From positions 9,345,373 to 9,409,372 of the forward strand of contig OZ023199.1 of the NCBI GenBank assembly GCA_963995505.1: a stretch of 64,000 nucleotides of DNA, in the 5' to 3' direction. The translations under genes and the position numbers were made by a program. Positions 1-12,953 of the stretch are shown in pieces; the first letter of the stretch is position 1, and each line of letters opens with the position of its first letter. Source of the DNA: Hypericum androsaemum. Lineage: Eukaryota > Streptophyta > Magnoliopsida > Malpighiales > Hypericaceae. The notes under the pieces are model-generated. The model did not search any database. It saw only the letters and a program-made list of their open reading frames with translations, and was not told the DNA's origin.

Positions 1-890
1 TCCTAAAGCTTAAATAATGAGGTATTGTATGAAGTGATTGGCCATGTATATTGCTTGTTATATTAAAATTATAGCTCTTGAATTTCCTAGAATGGATTGA
101 GTTAGATGACCTCCTCATATGATTTAACTTAAGCCGATGACATAAAAAATCACCTCTCCAAGCATTTCACTGTGCATTTGACCAAAAATAAGGTTTGTAT
201 AAGTTAACAAGCAAAGGAATTGTGTATATTATTTTTCTAATGTTAATTAGTCTCTACAATGTGCCAGCGACCAAGTTAAGATAAGACATGTAACCCACCG
301 TCGATATTGTAAATTAATATAAATCGCTAAACCCATGATTATAATATTACAATTGCAATCTCTTACGATATTCTTTTGCCTACTTAGACCAGGAAGAACA
401 TATATCTATCGATTATCAACAATCACTTAGCAAAGAGCATTTAACCTAGCGATACAAGGCGTAGAACTATTTGACAGTGGTCTAAAATTCAAATTCTTGT
501 AAAGTGTAATTACTTGGTGTAAAATTTTACCTTAAAAAAATTAACAATCACTTAGATTAATCAGTGATTGAGTTGTACTAATTTAATTAAAAAGTCTCGT
601 GTTTAAGCACTTGTATCGATAAAAAAAAACATATCTATCAAGTTTGAGTGTCTTGATCATTTTGGCTAAGTCCTTAATGAGAATAGATAAGCTCGTAAGC
701 CAATAATTTTTCCAATTGGGATTGAGACCGGATAACAATTTTTAGCTCGTCAACTTTGTGAAACATTCAGATTATAGTCATTCCAAGCAAATTGAGATTT
801 TTTTTAATGTTTGCAAAATTAATTAATGAAATACGGTCTTCACAAGAAATTAAAAGAAAATCTCTTCGCGCATGACCTTGCAATGTCCTC
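1..890. other. intergenic, no gene seen
   Basis: AT-rich sequence with only short chance reading frames. It ends in the promoter of the lipase gene that follows. I see no tRNA, rRNA or recognisable transposon ends. Confidence 0.6.
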
Positions 891-896
891 TCTCTC

Positions 897-903
897 TATA
901 TAA
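897..903 (+). promoter_or_regulatory. TATA box of the lipase gene
   Basis: The heptamer tatataa follows a CT-rich run (ctctctc). It lies about 157 bp upstream of the ATG at 1060, a normal spacing for a plant core promoter with a 5' leader of about 120 bases. The CT-rich stretch may be a Y-patch-type element. No TSS data are available. Confidence 0.6.
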
Positions 904-1059
904 GCCACAATATATCAACAAAGATGCAACATTTTACCATTCGCAAAGTTCAAAGCTACCTATATACACCTCCGCCAATTCATCTATGCTTCGTCCACGG
1001 AGTTAAATAATCACATACCCACAATCCGCACAAAAACGACCCTCCAACTTTCCCAAATC

Positions 1060-3971
1060 ATGCAAAAACAACACAACCTCACCTTCAAGAGGTGGTTCAG
1101 CAACAAGAAGAACAAGAACAACAAAGAAATGGTGGATCAAAATGGAAGCATAGCCAAGAAATGGAAGCAACTAAGCGGGGAGGACAACTGGAAAGGCCTA
1201 CTGGACCCTCTAGAGATCGACCTCCGGCGATACATCCTCCACTACGGCGACATGACGCAAGCCACCTACGACTGCTTCAACTCGGAGAAGTTCTCCAAGT
1301 TCGCCGGCAGCAGCATGTACGCCATGTACGACTTCTTCTCCATGGTGGGCTTGGAAAAGGGTAACCCTTACAAGTACAAGGTAACCAAGTTCTGTTTTTC
1401 GTAGAAGTAAATTTTTTACACCAATATTACAACCAAGTTATGTTTTTCATAGAAGTAAATTTTTTACACCAATATTACACCCGTCAGACGACTGAACCAT
1501 GGACTTGTGCCTTTTGTCAGGTGACCAAGTTCTTCTACGCCACCTCCTCGATTGACCTCCCCGATGGCTGCATCGTTCGGTCCCTTTCGCGCGAGGCGTG
1601 GAGCAAGGAGTCAAACTGGATGGGGTATGTTGCGGTGGCGACCGACGAGGGGAAGGCGGTGCTCGGGCGGAGGGACATTGTTGTGGCCTGGAGGGGTACC
1701 ATCCAGGCCATGGAATGGGCTAATGACTTCCAGTTCATATCGGTTGACGCTTCCAAGATACTTGGGAAGGTTGGTCATGAGGAACCTAAGGTGCACCATG
1801 GTTGGTACTCGCTCTACACTTCGGATGATCCTCGCTCGCCTTACAATAAAAGCAGCGCTCGAGACCAGGTAAATTATAAAATATTGGTTCATCCGGCTCA
1901 AAATTAGATTAGTTGGTCCAATAAACAAGATACTAATTGGTTTAAAAAAATGCATCTTTACGTATGAATTTTGTGAACTTTTTTAAAAACATTGTAAATT
2001 AATTGATTTTTTGGTAAAAAGTTGTAATGTTTTAATTTGGAAAGTTTACTGAAGTTGCTAAAGGTTAAAAGACTTTTAGGGACTTAAATAGTTATTTTCC
2101 ATTTTTATTTTTCGTAAATCTTCCTCCAATTTTTTGTAAACTTATTTAAAAAATTTTGTTACTATTGTAACAAAACTTAGCTCCGAAAGTGTGATACTCC
2201 GTAAATAATATGTTCTGTCTGAAATACTTAAGTAATTTAATTTGACTATCCATATTAACAAGGTGTACATTCTTTTCTGACACAAATCTTGAGAGAACTC
2301 CTAGATTAAACATGTTTGACCCGGAGTAGTCTTGGGCGGGTGACCTCCTGGGAAATATGAGTGAGGACAAAATACGCTAAAAAAGATCATTGTTGGTCTA
2401 TAGAGACAGTTGGTCGAATCACGGGACGAAAGAATCCAACTTTTTTTTGTTATAATAATAAAATTGGTAAATGGTTTTTTATCCAAAATGCACAAAAGTT
2501 TTTATCAAGAATTGCATGTTATCTGAATAGGAAATTAGAAAGAATTGCATGTTATCTGAACATGAATCTCACCAATGATGCGAAAACTGCTAACGATCCC
2601 TTACTTTATGAGAGATGGGCGTGGACGGACCCTTTCCGCCTCCACCTACTGCCGCCCTTGGCTGACTGTGGAGGTTTCTACCTGCCCCCTCTCTAATTTA
2701 CGTCTGCCGCCACTCTAGAGTTCTCCCGCTGGAAACTCAATAAATCGACCATCCATTTAAATTTTAAATTGTTAATTTTGGTATTTGTCAGTAATTTTTG
2801 TTAATAAAAAATAAAATTTAGTGAAAATGTTAGGTAGTTTACAAAAGATTTAAGGAATATTTACAGAGAATTGTGGCGCGGGATTAATTTTTTCTAATAA
2901 TTGTTATCCATATGGAATACTTTTAATAAACTTTACATACCAAAAATAATTGTTATCCATATAAAGGGCAGAATTCTGTACAATAATAGGGAAGCATGTT
3001 GATGGAATTAAATTTATACTCATCAACCATGATTCATAATCATGCGCCTAGTTCTATATGGTTATTTAAGTCAAACAAACGTTGTTTTTTCCAAAATTAT
3101 CAGCAGAAAGTTATTTAAAAAAATGCTCGATTCTCACGAGAAACGTTAGTCCATGTTTTTAATAATTAATTCATTATACCAAATTGTTAGTTAGAAATGA
3201 TATGAATTAATTGTCTTAAAGTTTGATTTAGATATAAGAATTTTAATATAGTATTAAATCAAATTCATTATGTAGTTCATTGTTGTTCGTACAATTCGAT
3301 GGTACCAAAATTACTAACCCATTCTTGTTTTTTTGCTCAAGATACTCCACGAAGTAAAGAGACTGGTGGAGCTATACAAGAACGAAGAGACGAGCATAAC
3401 CGTGACCGGCCACAGCCTAGGAGGCGCTCTAGCCACCTTAACCGCCGTGGACATTGTCACCAACGGCTTCAACAAGCCCAAGGCCCTCTCCCTCCATGGC
3501 AAGTCCTGCCCCGTCACGGCCTTCGCCTTCGCAAGCCCTAGAGTGGGAGACTCCACCTTCAACCAACTCTACACCAACCACAAGGACGTCCGCGTTCTCC
3601 GGGTCCGAAACGCCTTGGACATCGTCCCGAACTACCCTCTCCTCGGGTACTCGGACGTGGGGGAGGAGCTCGGGGTCGACACGGCCAAGTCTCCCTACCT
3701 CAAGAGCCCTGGAGGGCTGACCAACTGGCACAACTTGGAGGGGTACTTGCATGGGGTGGCGGGGACGCAGGGGTCGAAAGGCGGGTTCAAGCTCGAGGTG
3801 CGTAGGGACGTTGGCTTGGTTAACAAAACCATGGATGGGCTCAAGGAGGAGTACCTTGTGCCTGCCTCGTGGAGGGTCCTCAAGAACAAGGGTATGGTGC
3901 AGTTGGATGATGGGTCTTGGAAGATGGAGGATCATCAGGAGGAGAAGCTAGACGATAATTCTAAGGCTTGA
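1060..3971 (+). CDS. PLA1-II: phospholipase A1-II (DSEL/PLA1-II-gamma-like) class III lipase, three exons
   Basis: Predicted acylhydrolase that removes the sn-1 fatty acid from glycero- or galactolipids. Exons are 1060-1380, 1521-1868 and 3342-3971. All junctions are GT..AG and phase 0, giving 432 residues, normal for the subgroup. The nucleophile motif TVTGHSLGG puts Ser at about residue 248. The acid is probably the Asp of RNALDIVP (about 316), and the His lies in [11 protein letters not shown] (about 353-360). Other family blocks are [24 protein letters not shown] and the C-terminal [14 protein letters not shown], which favours the II-gamma/DSEL branch. There is no evident transit peptide, so the enzyme is probably cytosolic, unlike DAD1. 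Intron 1 (140 bp) holds a tandem duplication that repeats the exon 2 start motif accaagtt. Intron 2 (1473 bp) holds a 5S-like LTR. Function is inferred from family; the exon model looks secure. Confidence 0.93.
1383..1478 (+). repeat. 48-bp tandem duplication inside intron 1
   Basis: Units 1383-1430 and 1431-1478 differ at two positions. Each begins aaccaagtt, like the start of exon 2 (gtgaccaagttc at 1521). Exon 1 can be read through the donor to a stop at 1402-1404, so retention of this intron would truncate the lipase. Confidence 0.9.
2190..2425 (+). mobile_element. solo LTR of a Cassandra-like (5S rRNA-bearing) TRIM in intron 2 of the lipase
   Basis: It begins tgtgatactccgtaaata and is colinear with the two LTRs at 14651-14912 and 15009-15200. 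It contains a 5S rRNA-like core at about 2293-2355, including gggtgacctcctgggaa, which matches the internal promoter C box of plant 5S rRNA. Cassandra TRIMs are defined by 5S sequence in their LTRs. No primer-binding site or second LTR is adjacent, so this is a solo LTR in the same orientation as the host gene. The right end is approximate. Confidence 0.8.
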
Positions 3972-4244
3972 TTGTGTGTTTAATTAGTTGTTAATTTCTA
4001 GTTTTTGAATTGTTTCAGTATTGTGTTTTGATGACTTGATTAGGGTAAAACTGATTGGATGATTTTTAGTTATATCTATAAGGTTAATTAATCCGGATAC
4101 GAACTATAATATAGGTTTGGAGTACGTGTATAGCATGTTGTTTGGAGCTTCATTTGCCTAGTTCTTTGTACTATTTATGTGTGTTGCATTTAATCAATGA
4201 AGGGATATATTTTGCTCTTTGTACAAGAATGATTATTTTTCTTT

Positions 4245-4250
4245 AATAAA
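4245..4250 (+). terminator. possible poly(A) signal of the lipase gene
   Basis: An aataaa hexamer lies about 275 bp past the stop codon at 3971 in AT-rich DNA. The hexamer is weakly specific in plants, so this is only a candidate. Confidence 0.3.
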
Positions 4251-4389
4251 TGAAAAGGTGACAGCCACTTCTTTTTGTCTTTGTTAAGGTTTTGTGTTGG
4301 ATTATAACCGAGTCTCCCAAAAAATCCTAGAAAAAAAAAACTCTCCAAAAAAAGTAATTTTGAGGCGACCCAGTCCCCCACCTCTTTTC

Positions 4390-5365
4390 GGCACCGCCGC
4401 CAGCCCGTCTTGTTGCCGGTGACTATGGCGGGGCTCCTGCAGGTTCCGGGGGGGACGATGCTCCTCCTTGTGCGGTCGTTCCAGAAGAATAAGATCGGGG
4501 ATGGCCCGATTATGATTTCATCTCTTCTTCAACCTAGCCCTGCGGCTAGGGTTTTGTCAAGCGCTTATCCTAAAACTATTCCAGTGATCCCAAAGGTAGT
4601 TCCAGAAAGGTGTTTTGATGGTGCTCATAGGCCGTCAATGCCGTTCTTTTCCTCCCATCCGATGGGGAATTCTCCTCTGTGGTCGTGTCTACGTTTCTTT
4701 TCTCTCCGGGTTCGGTCACCCTCTTCAGGAGTCGTTCCTTGGAGTCATGGAGGGCGTTGTTCTGTCTGGTGGAGGTATTGGTCGTATCTTGGCTTTGATG
4801 ATGAAGACTGGTATTGTACGAATCAGATTTCAGATTGGGGTGATGCATGAGTCGGGAAGAAGGCTGCCATGTTCTCCACGCCCCCATTCATTACAGTAGT
4901 GGTCATCGGTTCATTGGCATCCAAGCAACATGGGCAGTTTGCTTTGTTAGAGGCTGCTCCATCCAACAATTGGCCTCCTTTATATCCCAATGTAGCATGC
5001 TTGATCAGAGTTTGGTCTATTAACTTTGAAGTCGAAGGATTTGAGTTTGGTTGCTTCCAAGATGGTTGGTGATGATGAGCCTTTGCTTGTCAAGATAAAT
5101 GGTGACCACTATCCTGTGTGCTACGCGACGAGATATTTTTCCAGGAGGAGGTAGTCACTAGATACGATATCATACAACTCTAGACTACCAAGTTTGTGGG
5201 TTAGTTTGAGTTGATTACGAGTTGTGGCAGCAAGTTAACATTCAGGTGCTCGTTTAGGTCTTGGTATTTTTTAGTTTTTTTTCCTTCTCTCTTTTCTCAC
5301 CACATTCTGTATTTTAATATTTTTTTGGGTAATAAAATTTCCTAATTTAGAAAGAAAAAGATGCA
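4390..5365 (+). mobile_element. possible degenerate non-LTR retrotransposon (LINE) remnant
   Basis: The region is richer in G+C than its flanks and carries several disjoint frames (4410-4850, 4615-4899, 4869-5072), none of which I can assign to a domain. Its right end has a T-rich block, then tttgggtaataaaatttcct and an A-rich tail (aaagaaaaa). That ending is common in plant L1-type LINEs. No reverse transcriptase or endonuclease motif is visible, so the call rests on the tail alone. Confidence 0.35.
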
Positions 5366-7397
5366 ACCAACTTTTTCTAGTGGGTCCGGAACAAGAATCT
5401 CTGGATGATAGGGTAGATAAAAGTTGAGATAAAAGTGAAAAGTAACAATATAGGAGTTGTTAGTTTAAAAAAATTCATGTTTGAACCTTATACCTATAAA
5501 GTGATCTCCTCTAAAGTGATAACCTCCCTAAACTAATAAAAAGTTCTAGTCCCAAGTCAAGACAAGTGTAAAAATTTAATAACTCCTCTATCGTAATAAT
5601 TAATACTTTTTTAGAAAATGTTAGTGTAAAATCTCTGTCTCAATTTTTACATAAAGTGATAATTTTGAATATGTACATATATTTTTACATACTTTACGAA
5701 TTTGAATAATAATTTAAGATGCTAGTTTGTGCTAAATTTCTTTAGTTGATAACTTTTACATCATCATTCATCTTTTGAATTGTCATCAAATGGTTCTTAT
5801 GATCGCCGTCTTGCTGTAAAAATAGTATTTTAATTGAGTGTAATATTTGAATAATATTGTAAGTCAATATTTTAGGTATTTTGTTATTAATTATTATTTT
5901 CTATGAGATATTAATTATTATTATTATTATTAATATATTTTTCGGAGGCTTGAATTTTGTCAAAAAAATAATTAAAATTTATTTATAATTTTTTGGTAAC
6001 TTAAATATAGATAAAATAATTTTTTTATAGTAACCTCTATAAAATGATAATTTTTTCAGATCCCGATAATATCACTTTAGAGAGATTTTACTGTAAAGCA
6101 AATTAAAATAATCCTTTCTAAATAAATATTGCATTGGACATCAAAGGTCATAGACAAAAAATATGAAAAGTGACCGTCGCAATCTCTATATACAAACTAA
6201 AATTTTAAAACAATAAGTATATGAATTTTTCACGCTTTAAACAAATTTATTGTTAGTATTATTAAAATGTAATAATCCTCACAGCAATGACTTCTTTTAA
6301 GAAATTATGATTTAACCATTTGCATCCCATGAAACTAAACAAGCATTAAAAGAATAAAATATGATGAGCAGCTGAAAAGGGTAACAACCTACCTAGGACG
6401 GCAGCTGCCATAATTTCACGATTCTGACAACATAAATCTGAAAGTTTAATAAAAATAAATTAGAAGATCAAAATTTTAATTTCGAAACAGTAGAAACTAA
6501 AATAATAATTTAGGAAAACTCCAAAGACACGAGGGTCATTTTCCCAAGAATAAAATATGATGAGCAGCAAAGGTAACAGGCTACCTTTGACGGCAGCTGC
6601 CATAATTGCCCGAAACTCCAACATTGGCTACCCTTTAGTCCAGAAAGCCCAAATTGCAGACGACAATACCCAGTCCATGAGTTCAATTTTTTGTACAAGT
6701 TATTTTTTTAGATAAATAATCACCGATCAGAAATTAAACTTAAACTTTCGTCAATTTATATCACACTTTGTGCCATTTTCCAACTTCAAGTGTTAACGTC
6801 ATCGTTAAATGGACAGTGGCCGACTCTTCAATAATTTAAATTGGAAATTTCCAACAGGTAGAAATTTCATATTCAATTAAAAAATCTTAAGTTAATGGAT
6901 ATATAAATTTTTTACAATACGTGTTTTGACTTTGCTGAAATATCATGAAACAGGAGTCGTGCGAAGAAACAATACACCGCGAGATCAACTCGCTCTGTTA
7001 TCATATTAGAGTCCTCATATTTAGCGAAAACTCTTTGACGCAATAAGTATGTAGATTTTTAATACTTGTAAACAACTTCTCCAAGGTTACGAACGCTGGT
7101 GGTCATCTCAAAACACCAACCATTGTACATCATGGGTTACACAAGAAAATACACAAAATGGTTCTGAAATGTGCCAAGTAATATTCGTTATTTGTACATT
7201 GGACACTTTTATTCCCTTCATCATGTAGCAGCTAGGATAGCAGAACTCAATTCTACAACAGACAACAATCGTGGTACAAACAGGATTAACCGGAAGGTAG
7301 TGAATAATTTCGGACCCGAAAAAGTAGAACAGAATGAAGGTGACAGCACTATGTACACGAATTCGCCTGTTTGCGAGGTAGTCTACACACCGAAGCA
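5366..7397. other. AT-rich intergenic DNA with small repeats
   Basis: No gene is seen. A motif of the type tctaaagtgata occurs near 5505 on the plus strand and near 6080 in inverted orientation, about 0.6 kb apart. This may mark the two ends of an old AT-rich MITE, but I could not define termini or a target duplication. Confidence 0.3.
6351..6630 (+). repeat. direct repeat of about 70 bp, two copies
   Basis: Copies start near 6352 and 6546, both with agaataaaatatgatgagc, and both later contain ggcagctgccataatt. They are about 190 bp apart. Sequence between and after the copies is unrelated. Origin unknown. Confidence 0.7.
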
Positions 7398-10300
7398 TTA
7401 TTGAGGATTAGGCGGCCGGCTGTTGGCAGACGAAACGCGAGATCCCCATTCGAGCAGCTCTTTGCTCGTATCGTCTTTATGCACTATAGTTTCGATGAAG
7501 CATAGAGCATCCTTTTGCTCCCCTGTTGCCGTGGCAATTGCTTCAACTAGTTCATCCTCGGTTTGCACCTGCAATTATCGACAGACTTTTCATATGGTAT
7601 AACCTTCATCATGCTGCTTAACAAGTAGGCCGCGTCAACCTGCTCGCTAACTGGTTCCATGCGCACCAAATTCAGTATCGACAGCCACTATATACTAGAA
7701 GCAACACACAACTGCGTACAATGTATGATTCATAGATCAACAATAGCTGATAATTTCGTAGAACAACAATAGCTGATTCAATAAAGTTCAGATAAACTAA
7801 TGCAACTGCAGGAAGTGAAACTAACCTTGGCTGTCCAGCATTTGCCTTCCCCGTTATGGATAGCTTTAACAAGGCCAGTGTAGTTCCAGTTCTTAATCAC
7901 ATTGTAAGGGCCATCGTGAATCTCTACTTCAATTGTGTAGCCTCCATTGTTGATCAGGAAAATAATGGTCTTTTGCCCACATCGAATCATTGTGGAAATA
8001 TCTTGAGCAGTCACCTGAGCAAGCAAAAAACTCTGTTTATACCTTCTAATCAGAAGAATCTTTTATCTGTTGCTCAATAACCATCAGCGGATACCGCATG
8101 CTCCTTTTTCTCTATGTTGCTCAAAACACAGGTTTGAATGCTAATTACAGCTATAGCCTATAATGACCTTGCTAACAATGACATCATCTAAATATTACCA
8201 AACGTTTTTGGAGAGATTTGATGATAGCTATTAGCATTAGTATATTTAATGTTTAGTCACCTGGCGGAGCGTTATCACCAGAATTGTATAACTAAAACAA
8301 CGTAACTGACCTGAAAACTTCCATCACCTATGCAAGCAATCACACGCTTATCAGTAGCGGCCTGAGCATAACCAAGTGTGGCGCCAACTGCCCATCCAAT
8401 AGATCCATACTGCATTTGAAATTCATATCTAAAGAATAAAAGTGCAAAATGATTTTCAGAGTGATGCACATAGTTCATAAAGAGGACCTGTATCACGAGG
8501 TTATTTCCAAAAGGTTAACTTACCCGCAATTCTCAGGGAGCCGGAGCTTCTGGCAGTTGAACCATGAATCTCCGGTTTCAGCAATTACTGCAGTATCTCC
8601 ACTTAGCATCTCCTGTTTTGTGTTCAAGTAAGTTCATGTCAAGAAATTCAGTGCAAACACAAACTAGGCACGCATGGAGCAAATTCCGGACGGAGTAATC
8701 ACAGATTCACAATCAGAATTATCACAGAAATTTGAACTTTACCTGAATGTGCTTGAAGAGTACATTGACCCTGAGAGGTTCGTCCTTATTACTCTTTAGA
8801 GGGATACCGGGAGGGACATAAATGCGCCGGTAATTCTCCACAGCAGCACTGTTTTTATTCAGTTTCTTTGCCAAGGCAGATAAGAAGTCGTCCATGAACA
8901 CCCAACCGAAGGAAGGTCCATTGCCGATAGTAACACGGTTAGGCTCCACAATAATCGCCTTTTCCTTCTTAATCAGCAAAGAATATCCAACCGAGCTATA
9001 ATCATTGAAGATGGGACCGGCGAAAAGGTAAGCATCCGCGGACTCCACTATCTCACCACAGAAGGTGGTACTGACAGCACCCCAGTAAGTACCAATGAAA
9101 TGCGGATGAGTCTCCGGGACTAGCCCTTTTGCTGAGGGCATTATAGCTATGGGATATCCACTGGCATCTGCAAGTTCAACAAACGCCTTTTGCGCCTTTG
9201 CAACCCTTAGCTTCGGTCCCCCAACAATGACCGGTTTCACGGCTCTATTCAGGAATTCAGCAGTTGCATCCACAGCTGCTTGTAACCCCAACTGATTGCT
9301 TACCCTGTAGGAATTGAAATATACAACCACTCAGCTGCAACATAGTCATAGTTCAGCTCTGACACTCTACAGAGGTCAGTTCGTCTCATTTCAAGGTCCA
9401 ACAATTTGCATTCAAGATCAAATCATCAGCCTACCAAACAGTCAATTGCATTGTTGAAACAATAAATTCGAACCAAGAGACGGCTTACTTGGGTGCGAGA
9501 AAGAACGGCACGGGCTCCCTGGTAAAAGTTGGATGAGGAATCCCAGGCAAATTGCAGGCGATACTGATATAAGCTGGTTTGCTTTCCTTGAGAGCAGTAG
9601 AAATAGCCGTGTCTATCAACTCATGTGCATCCTCCAGATTGCTCACTACTGCCTGTCACACAATACACTCCAGTTGAGCACATGCTCACATACAAATCCA
9701 AAAAAAAAAGAAAATTCAATTTTTCAATATAGCTCAAGATTTACAATACTATCAATAACGAAAGCACCAATGAGTTTGGTTGCAACCAAACAATATCAAG
9801 ATACTTCATAAACCAACTAATACATGCTCGAGCCAGGTAACACTACAACCGCAAAGCTTTCCCTACAGAATTCGAGTACAACTACATTCTCGGGGATTGA
9901 ACTGAGCTACGACGAACACGAAGTCGCGCACTTGATGTGTTTAATCTGAGCCAGTAGGGCACCAAATTTGTCATCGCTCTCTGTTTTTTTCTCTTCTCGA
10001 TACATTGACAGCTCTATGACATTGTTCTCAACATACCAACTCATATACTTAAAGCCGCCCGGATCATCTTCAAGTGGAAATCCATTCCACCTTCATAGGA
10101 CCAAAATACACAAGAAAGCAACAATTGATTCTTCAACCTCATCATCTTAAGTCAAGACGTTGACCAAATTAAACAAGTGTCAAGGGCATGTTTGGTTTGA
10201 CGGTAAGAATTTGCGTTTAAAATTAGGGAAAGGATTCCACCTAACGACAACACTATGTATAATGAATAGAAAATTATCGTCCTAAACCATACACAAGAAT

Positions 10301-11078
10301 AAGAATTATATCCCACATTTTTCCTTAATTACATACGTGTGCTCGTCGACCAAACATGACCTAAACTAAAAAGAGACCAAACACAGACTACTATCAATCA
10401 TTAACAATAATATGATGTTTTATACCGTCAAACACTTAGATCAACCAGAAATTTAACTAATTCTCAAGTTTGAATTTTGATAATCAGTTTAAAACTCGGT
10501 GAGAAATTACATCAGTGTTTGTGATCCGACCCGACTCTAGATTGATCGCTTCGATAAAAATATGGATACCAAGTAGTTACAAATAGAAACTTACTGAGCC
10601 ACTGACATTGAGAAAGAAAATAAATAAATAAATATGAGCTTACTTGGAAGCAAGTGACAGCCTGGAAGCACCTAAGCTCCTGAGAGAAATCGGGCAACCC
10701 GATGGTGTGGTGGAGGATCCGATTCGTCCCGTGGTCGTTGGAGTTGGGCCCACCGGCTATGCATATCACCGGCAGGTTCTCGCTGTATGCCCCGGCGATC
10801 GCGTTCAGCACGCTGAGCCCGCCGACGGTGAACGTCACGGCGCACGCGCCGACTCCGCGAGCCCGCGCGTAGCCGTCGGCGGCGTACCCGGCGTTGAGCT
10901 CGTTGCAGCAGCCGACGAGTCGCAGCCCCGGCTCGGCCAGCAGGTGGTCCAGCAGCGCCAGGTTGAAGTCCCCGGGCACGGCGAACACGTCTCCGACGCC
11001 GATCTCGACCAGCCGCCGGGCCAGGTGGCTCCCCAGGGTCCCGCCCGGGGAGAGGGGAATCGGGCGCGTGGAATCCAT
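7398..11078 (-). CDS. PDC: pyruvate decarboxylase, seven exons
   Basis: Thiamine-diphosphate- and Mg-dependent enzyme that converts pyruvate to acetaldehyde and CO2, the first step of ethanolic fermentation, acting in the cytosol. Exons in transcript order are 11078-10644, 9652-9489, 9304-8743, 8612-8524, 8428-8311, 8014-7826 and 7568-7398. The sum is 1728 nt, or 575 residues plus stop, slightly short of the usual 590-605 because the N-terminus is brief. All introns are GT..AG and every phase closes. Visible motifs are [13 protein letters not shown], the cofactor-activating Glu in [16 protein letters not shown], the His pair in RILHHTIG, the ThDP/Mg motif GDGSFQ...INN, and the C-terminus SRPPNPQ. 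Exon 1 is very GC-rich while the introns are AT-rich, as in many plant PDCs. Hypoxia induction is known for the family, but I saw no clear anaerobic element. Confidence 0.96.
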
Positions 11079-11190
11079 GCGCGTGTGTGAGGAGTGTGTG
11101 ATGATGTGTTCAAAGGGAGGGACACGTGGCAGACGTATTGGATTATTAGTGGAGGTTTAGGGTGGTTTTAGGGAGTAATTAGGGAGGGAG

Positions 11191-11199
11191 TTTATATAG
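11191..11199 (-). promoter_or_regulatory. TATA box of the PDC gene
   Basis: Read on the minus strand the sequence is cctatataaac, about 115 bp upstream of the ATG at 11078. Distance and orientation fit a core promoter. Upstream sequence to about 11300 is pyrimidine-rich on the minus strand. Confidence 0.6.
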
Positions 11200-11299
11200 G
11201 TTTTTGAGAGGGAGGGTTTTTGGTTACTATGGGCTCTACAATTGGCAAAGATTCTTTGAAGTGTGAGGAAAAAGTTAGCTAAAAGATGGAGAATTTATT

Positions 11300-12704
11300 A
11301 GCCCTGTCCTCATCCATGACATTTCTCAAGTTGGAAAATTATTGTTTTTTGTTTGTCAAAAAAGTTTGGTAGTCGGACCAATACTATACTGATTAATCAA
11401 AATTTGTTTGAAGTCGACTACAAATTCGAACCGGTTTGAATCACCGGATAAATCGGCAATTTCGAGATTAGACGAACTTCAAGTAGACTATCTATCGAGG
11501 CAAGGTTCGGGTTGAGGTTTGGAAACCTTGTGGCGCGGTCCAGTTTAGGAACCATAACTGCCGATTTTCGAACCACGGATTCCGCGGTTCAAAGGCTCGT
11601 AACCGGGGCTACTTGTGGGTGTGTCTCCAAGTATACAGTGTTATGTAGAGCAAGTCTGAATATTGATCAACGACAAAACTTATAATTAAGATAAAACAGC
11701 TAATTGCAGAAAGATATAAATATAAAGCTTACCGGTTGGTTTTAGTTTACATAGGTCTTCTCATTGAAGGAACACAAATACCAGGAGATGGGTTTGACGC
11801 TTAAGACGTGGTTCCGCCAGTTGGTTTGGGTCTGACTTGGACTCAATTGGAGGGTTCTACTCTAAGTTCTAGATGCTTAAGGTGTTATTTAAAGTTTTCG
11901 AGTTTAAACTCTTTAGAATGAAATAAATTTTGTAAGAGTTTAGTCGTCCCTAAAAAGTATCACTTGATTTTTTTTAAAGATAAATTTTATACAAATGTCA
12001 GAGTTTGAACTTTGAACTTCTAAACTATTTACAATGTTTTGTGTCGTTGAGGTACACGCCTTTTGGTAAAAAAGTTTCACTTGATTCAAATCTAAATTAA
12101 TCAACATAATAATAACGGGATACAAGGTAATTTATCATGTGAGATTTTAGACTCTTGTCGAGAATAATTGGCATTAATTTAATGTGCTGGGATTAGATGA
12201 GTTGATTTTTTAAATTTAATATAAAAATAGTAATACAGTGAATATTGATATTCTTTAAAATTTGATTGAAATTATTTTTAAATAAAAAAATGGAAACCAA
12301 GAACAAAACACTACACCTCGGCAAATACCAGTTCAGCGAATGTGCGTGGTTTACTGGGTTTTCAATTGATCGGCCGCCGTGGGACCACTTTCCGGTTCCC
12401 AAGGACCGCAACACGTGCTATATCAGATGCATTTTCGAGTTTTGTTTATGTAAAATTAAAAATACATCAATCGACTGATAAAAATTAATCTAAGTAATAA
12501 AATACTTGCATTAATTTAAAGAAGTTTTGGTTTTAAATTTCAAACAACCTACAAAAATTCATTAACAAAATTTTATTTTATCAGTCGGATGTTGACACTT
12601 TAGAGCAGTCAAAGTTGTCTCTTCACTTGCATGTCCACCAAAGACAGCTGAGCAGTAGTTAATAGGCAGCAAGTGGTGTGGATCAATTCTAGTCTTTTGA
12701 TCCT
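11300..12704. other. intergenic, no gene seen
   Basis: AT-rich DNA with short frames lacking recognisable domains. The segment 12570-12714 is less AT-rich and is the insertion target of the fold-back element that follows. Confidence 0.5.
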
Positions 12705-12953
12705 CCATAACTTGAGTTTTTTTGCTGGTGGGGGTCAAATTTTCTAACAAATTTCAGAATAGGGTTGTCAGAAAAAGTTTTCTTTGTCTGGGGTTGGTAA
12801 GAAATCGCACAAAATGTTGCAGTTTTATTTGCAAAAAAACCGCACAAATTAGTGCAGGTTTTGACCAAAAACGCACTATTTTGTGCGGTTTTAGTTGGAG
12901 CCGAGAGATGACAAAGTTTTGAGCCGGGAAAAAAGATCCAATAAAAATGTAGT

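Noticed and set aside
2293..2355. 5S rRNA gene
   Set aside because: Only part of the 5S sequence is present, with many changes and inside an LTR. This is the Cassandra pattern and not rDNA.
3314..3935. Long minus-strand frames opposite lipase exon 3
   Set aside because: They are shadows of a GC-rich coding exon with no domain of their own.
5930..5960. att microsatellite as a regulatory feature
   Set aside because: Ordinary short AT-rich repeat without context.
10512..10643. Longer PDC exon 1 reading past the donor at 10643
   Set aside because: The extra residues are not PDC-like, and a good GT donor with a phase-0 join to the exon at 9652 exists.
10644..11160. Plus-strand frames opposite PDC exon 1
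   Set aside because: Shadows caused by GC-rich codon usage on the minus strand.
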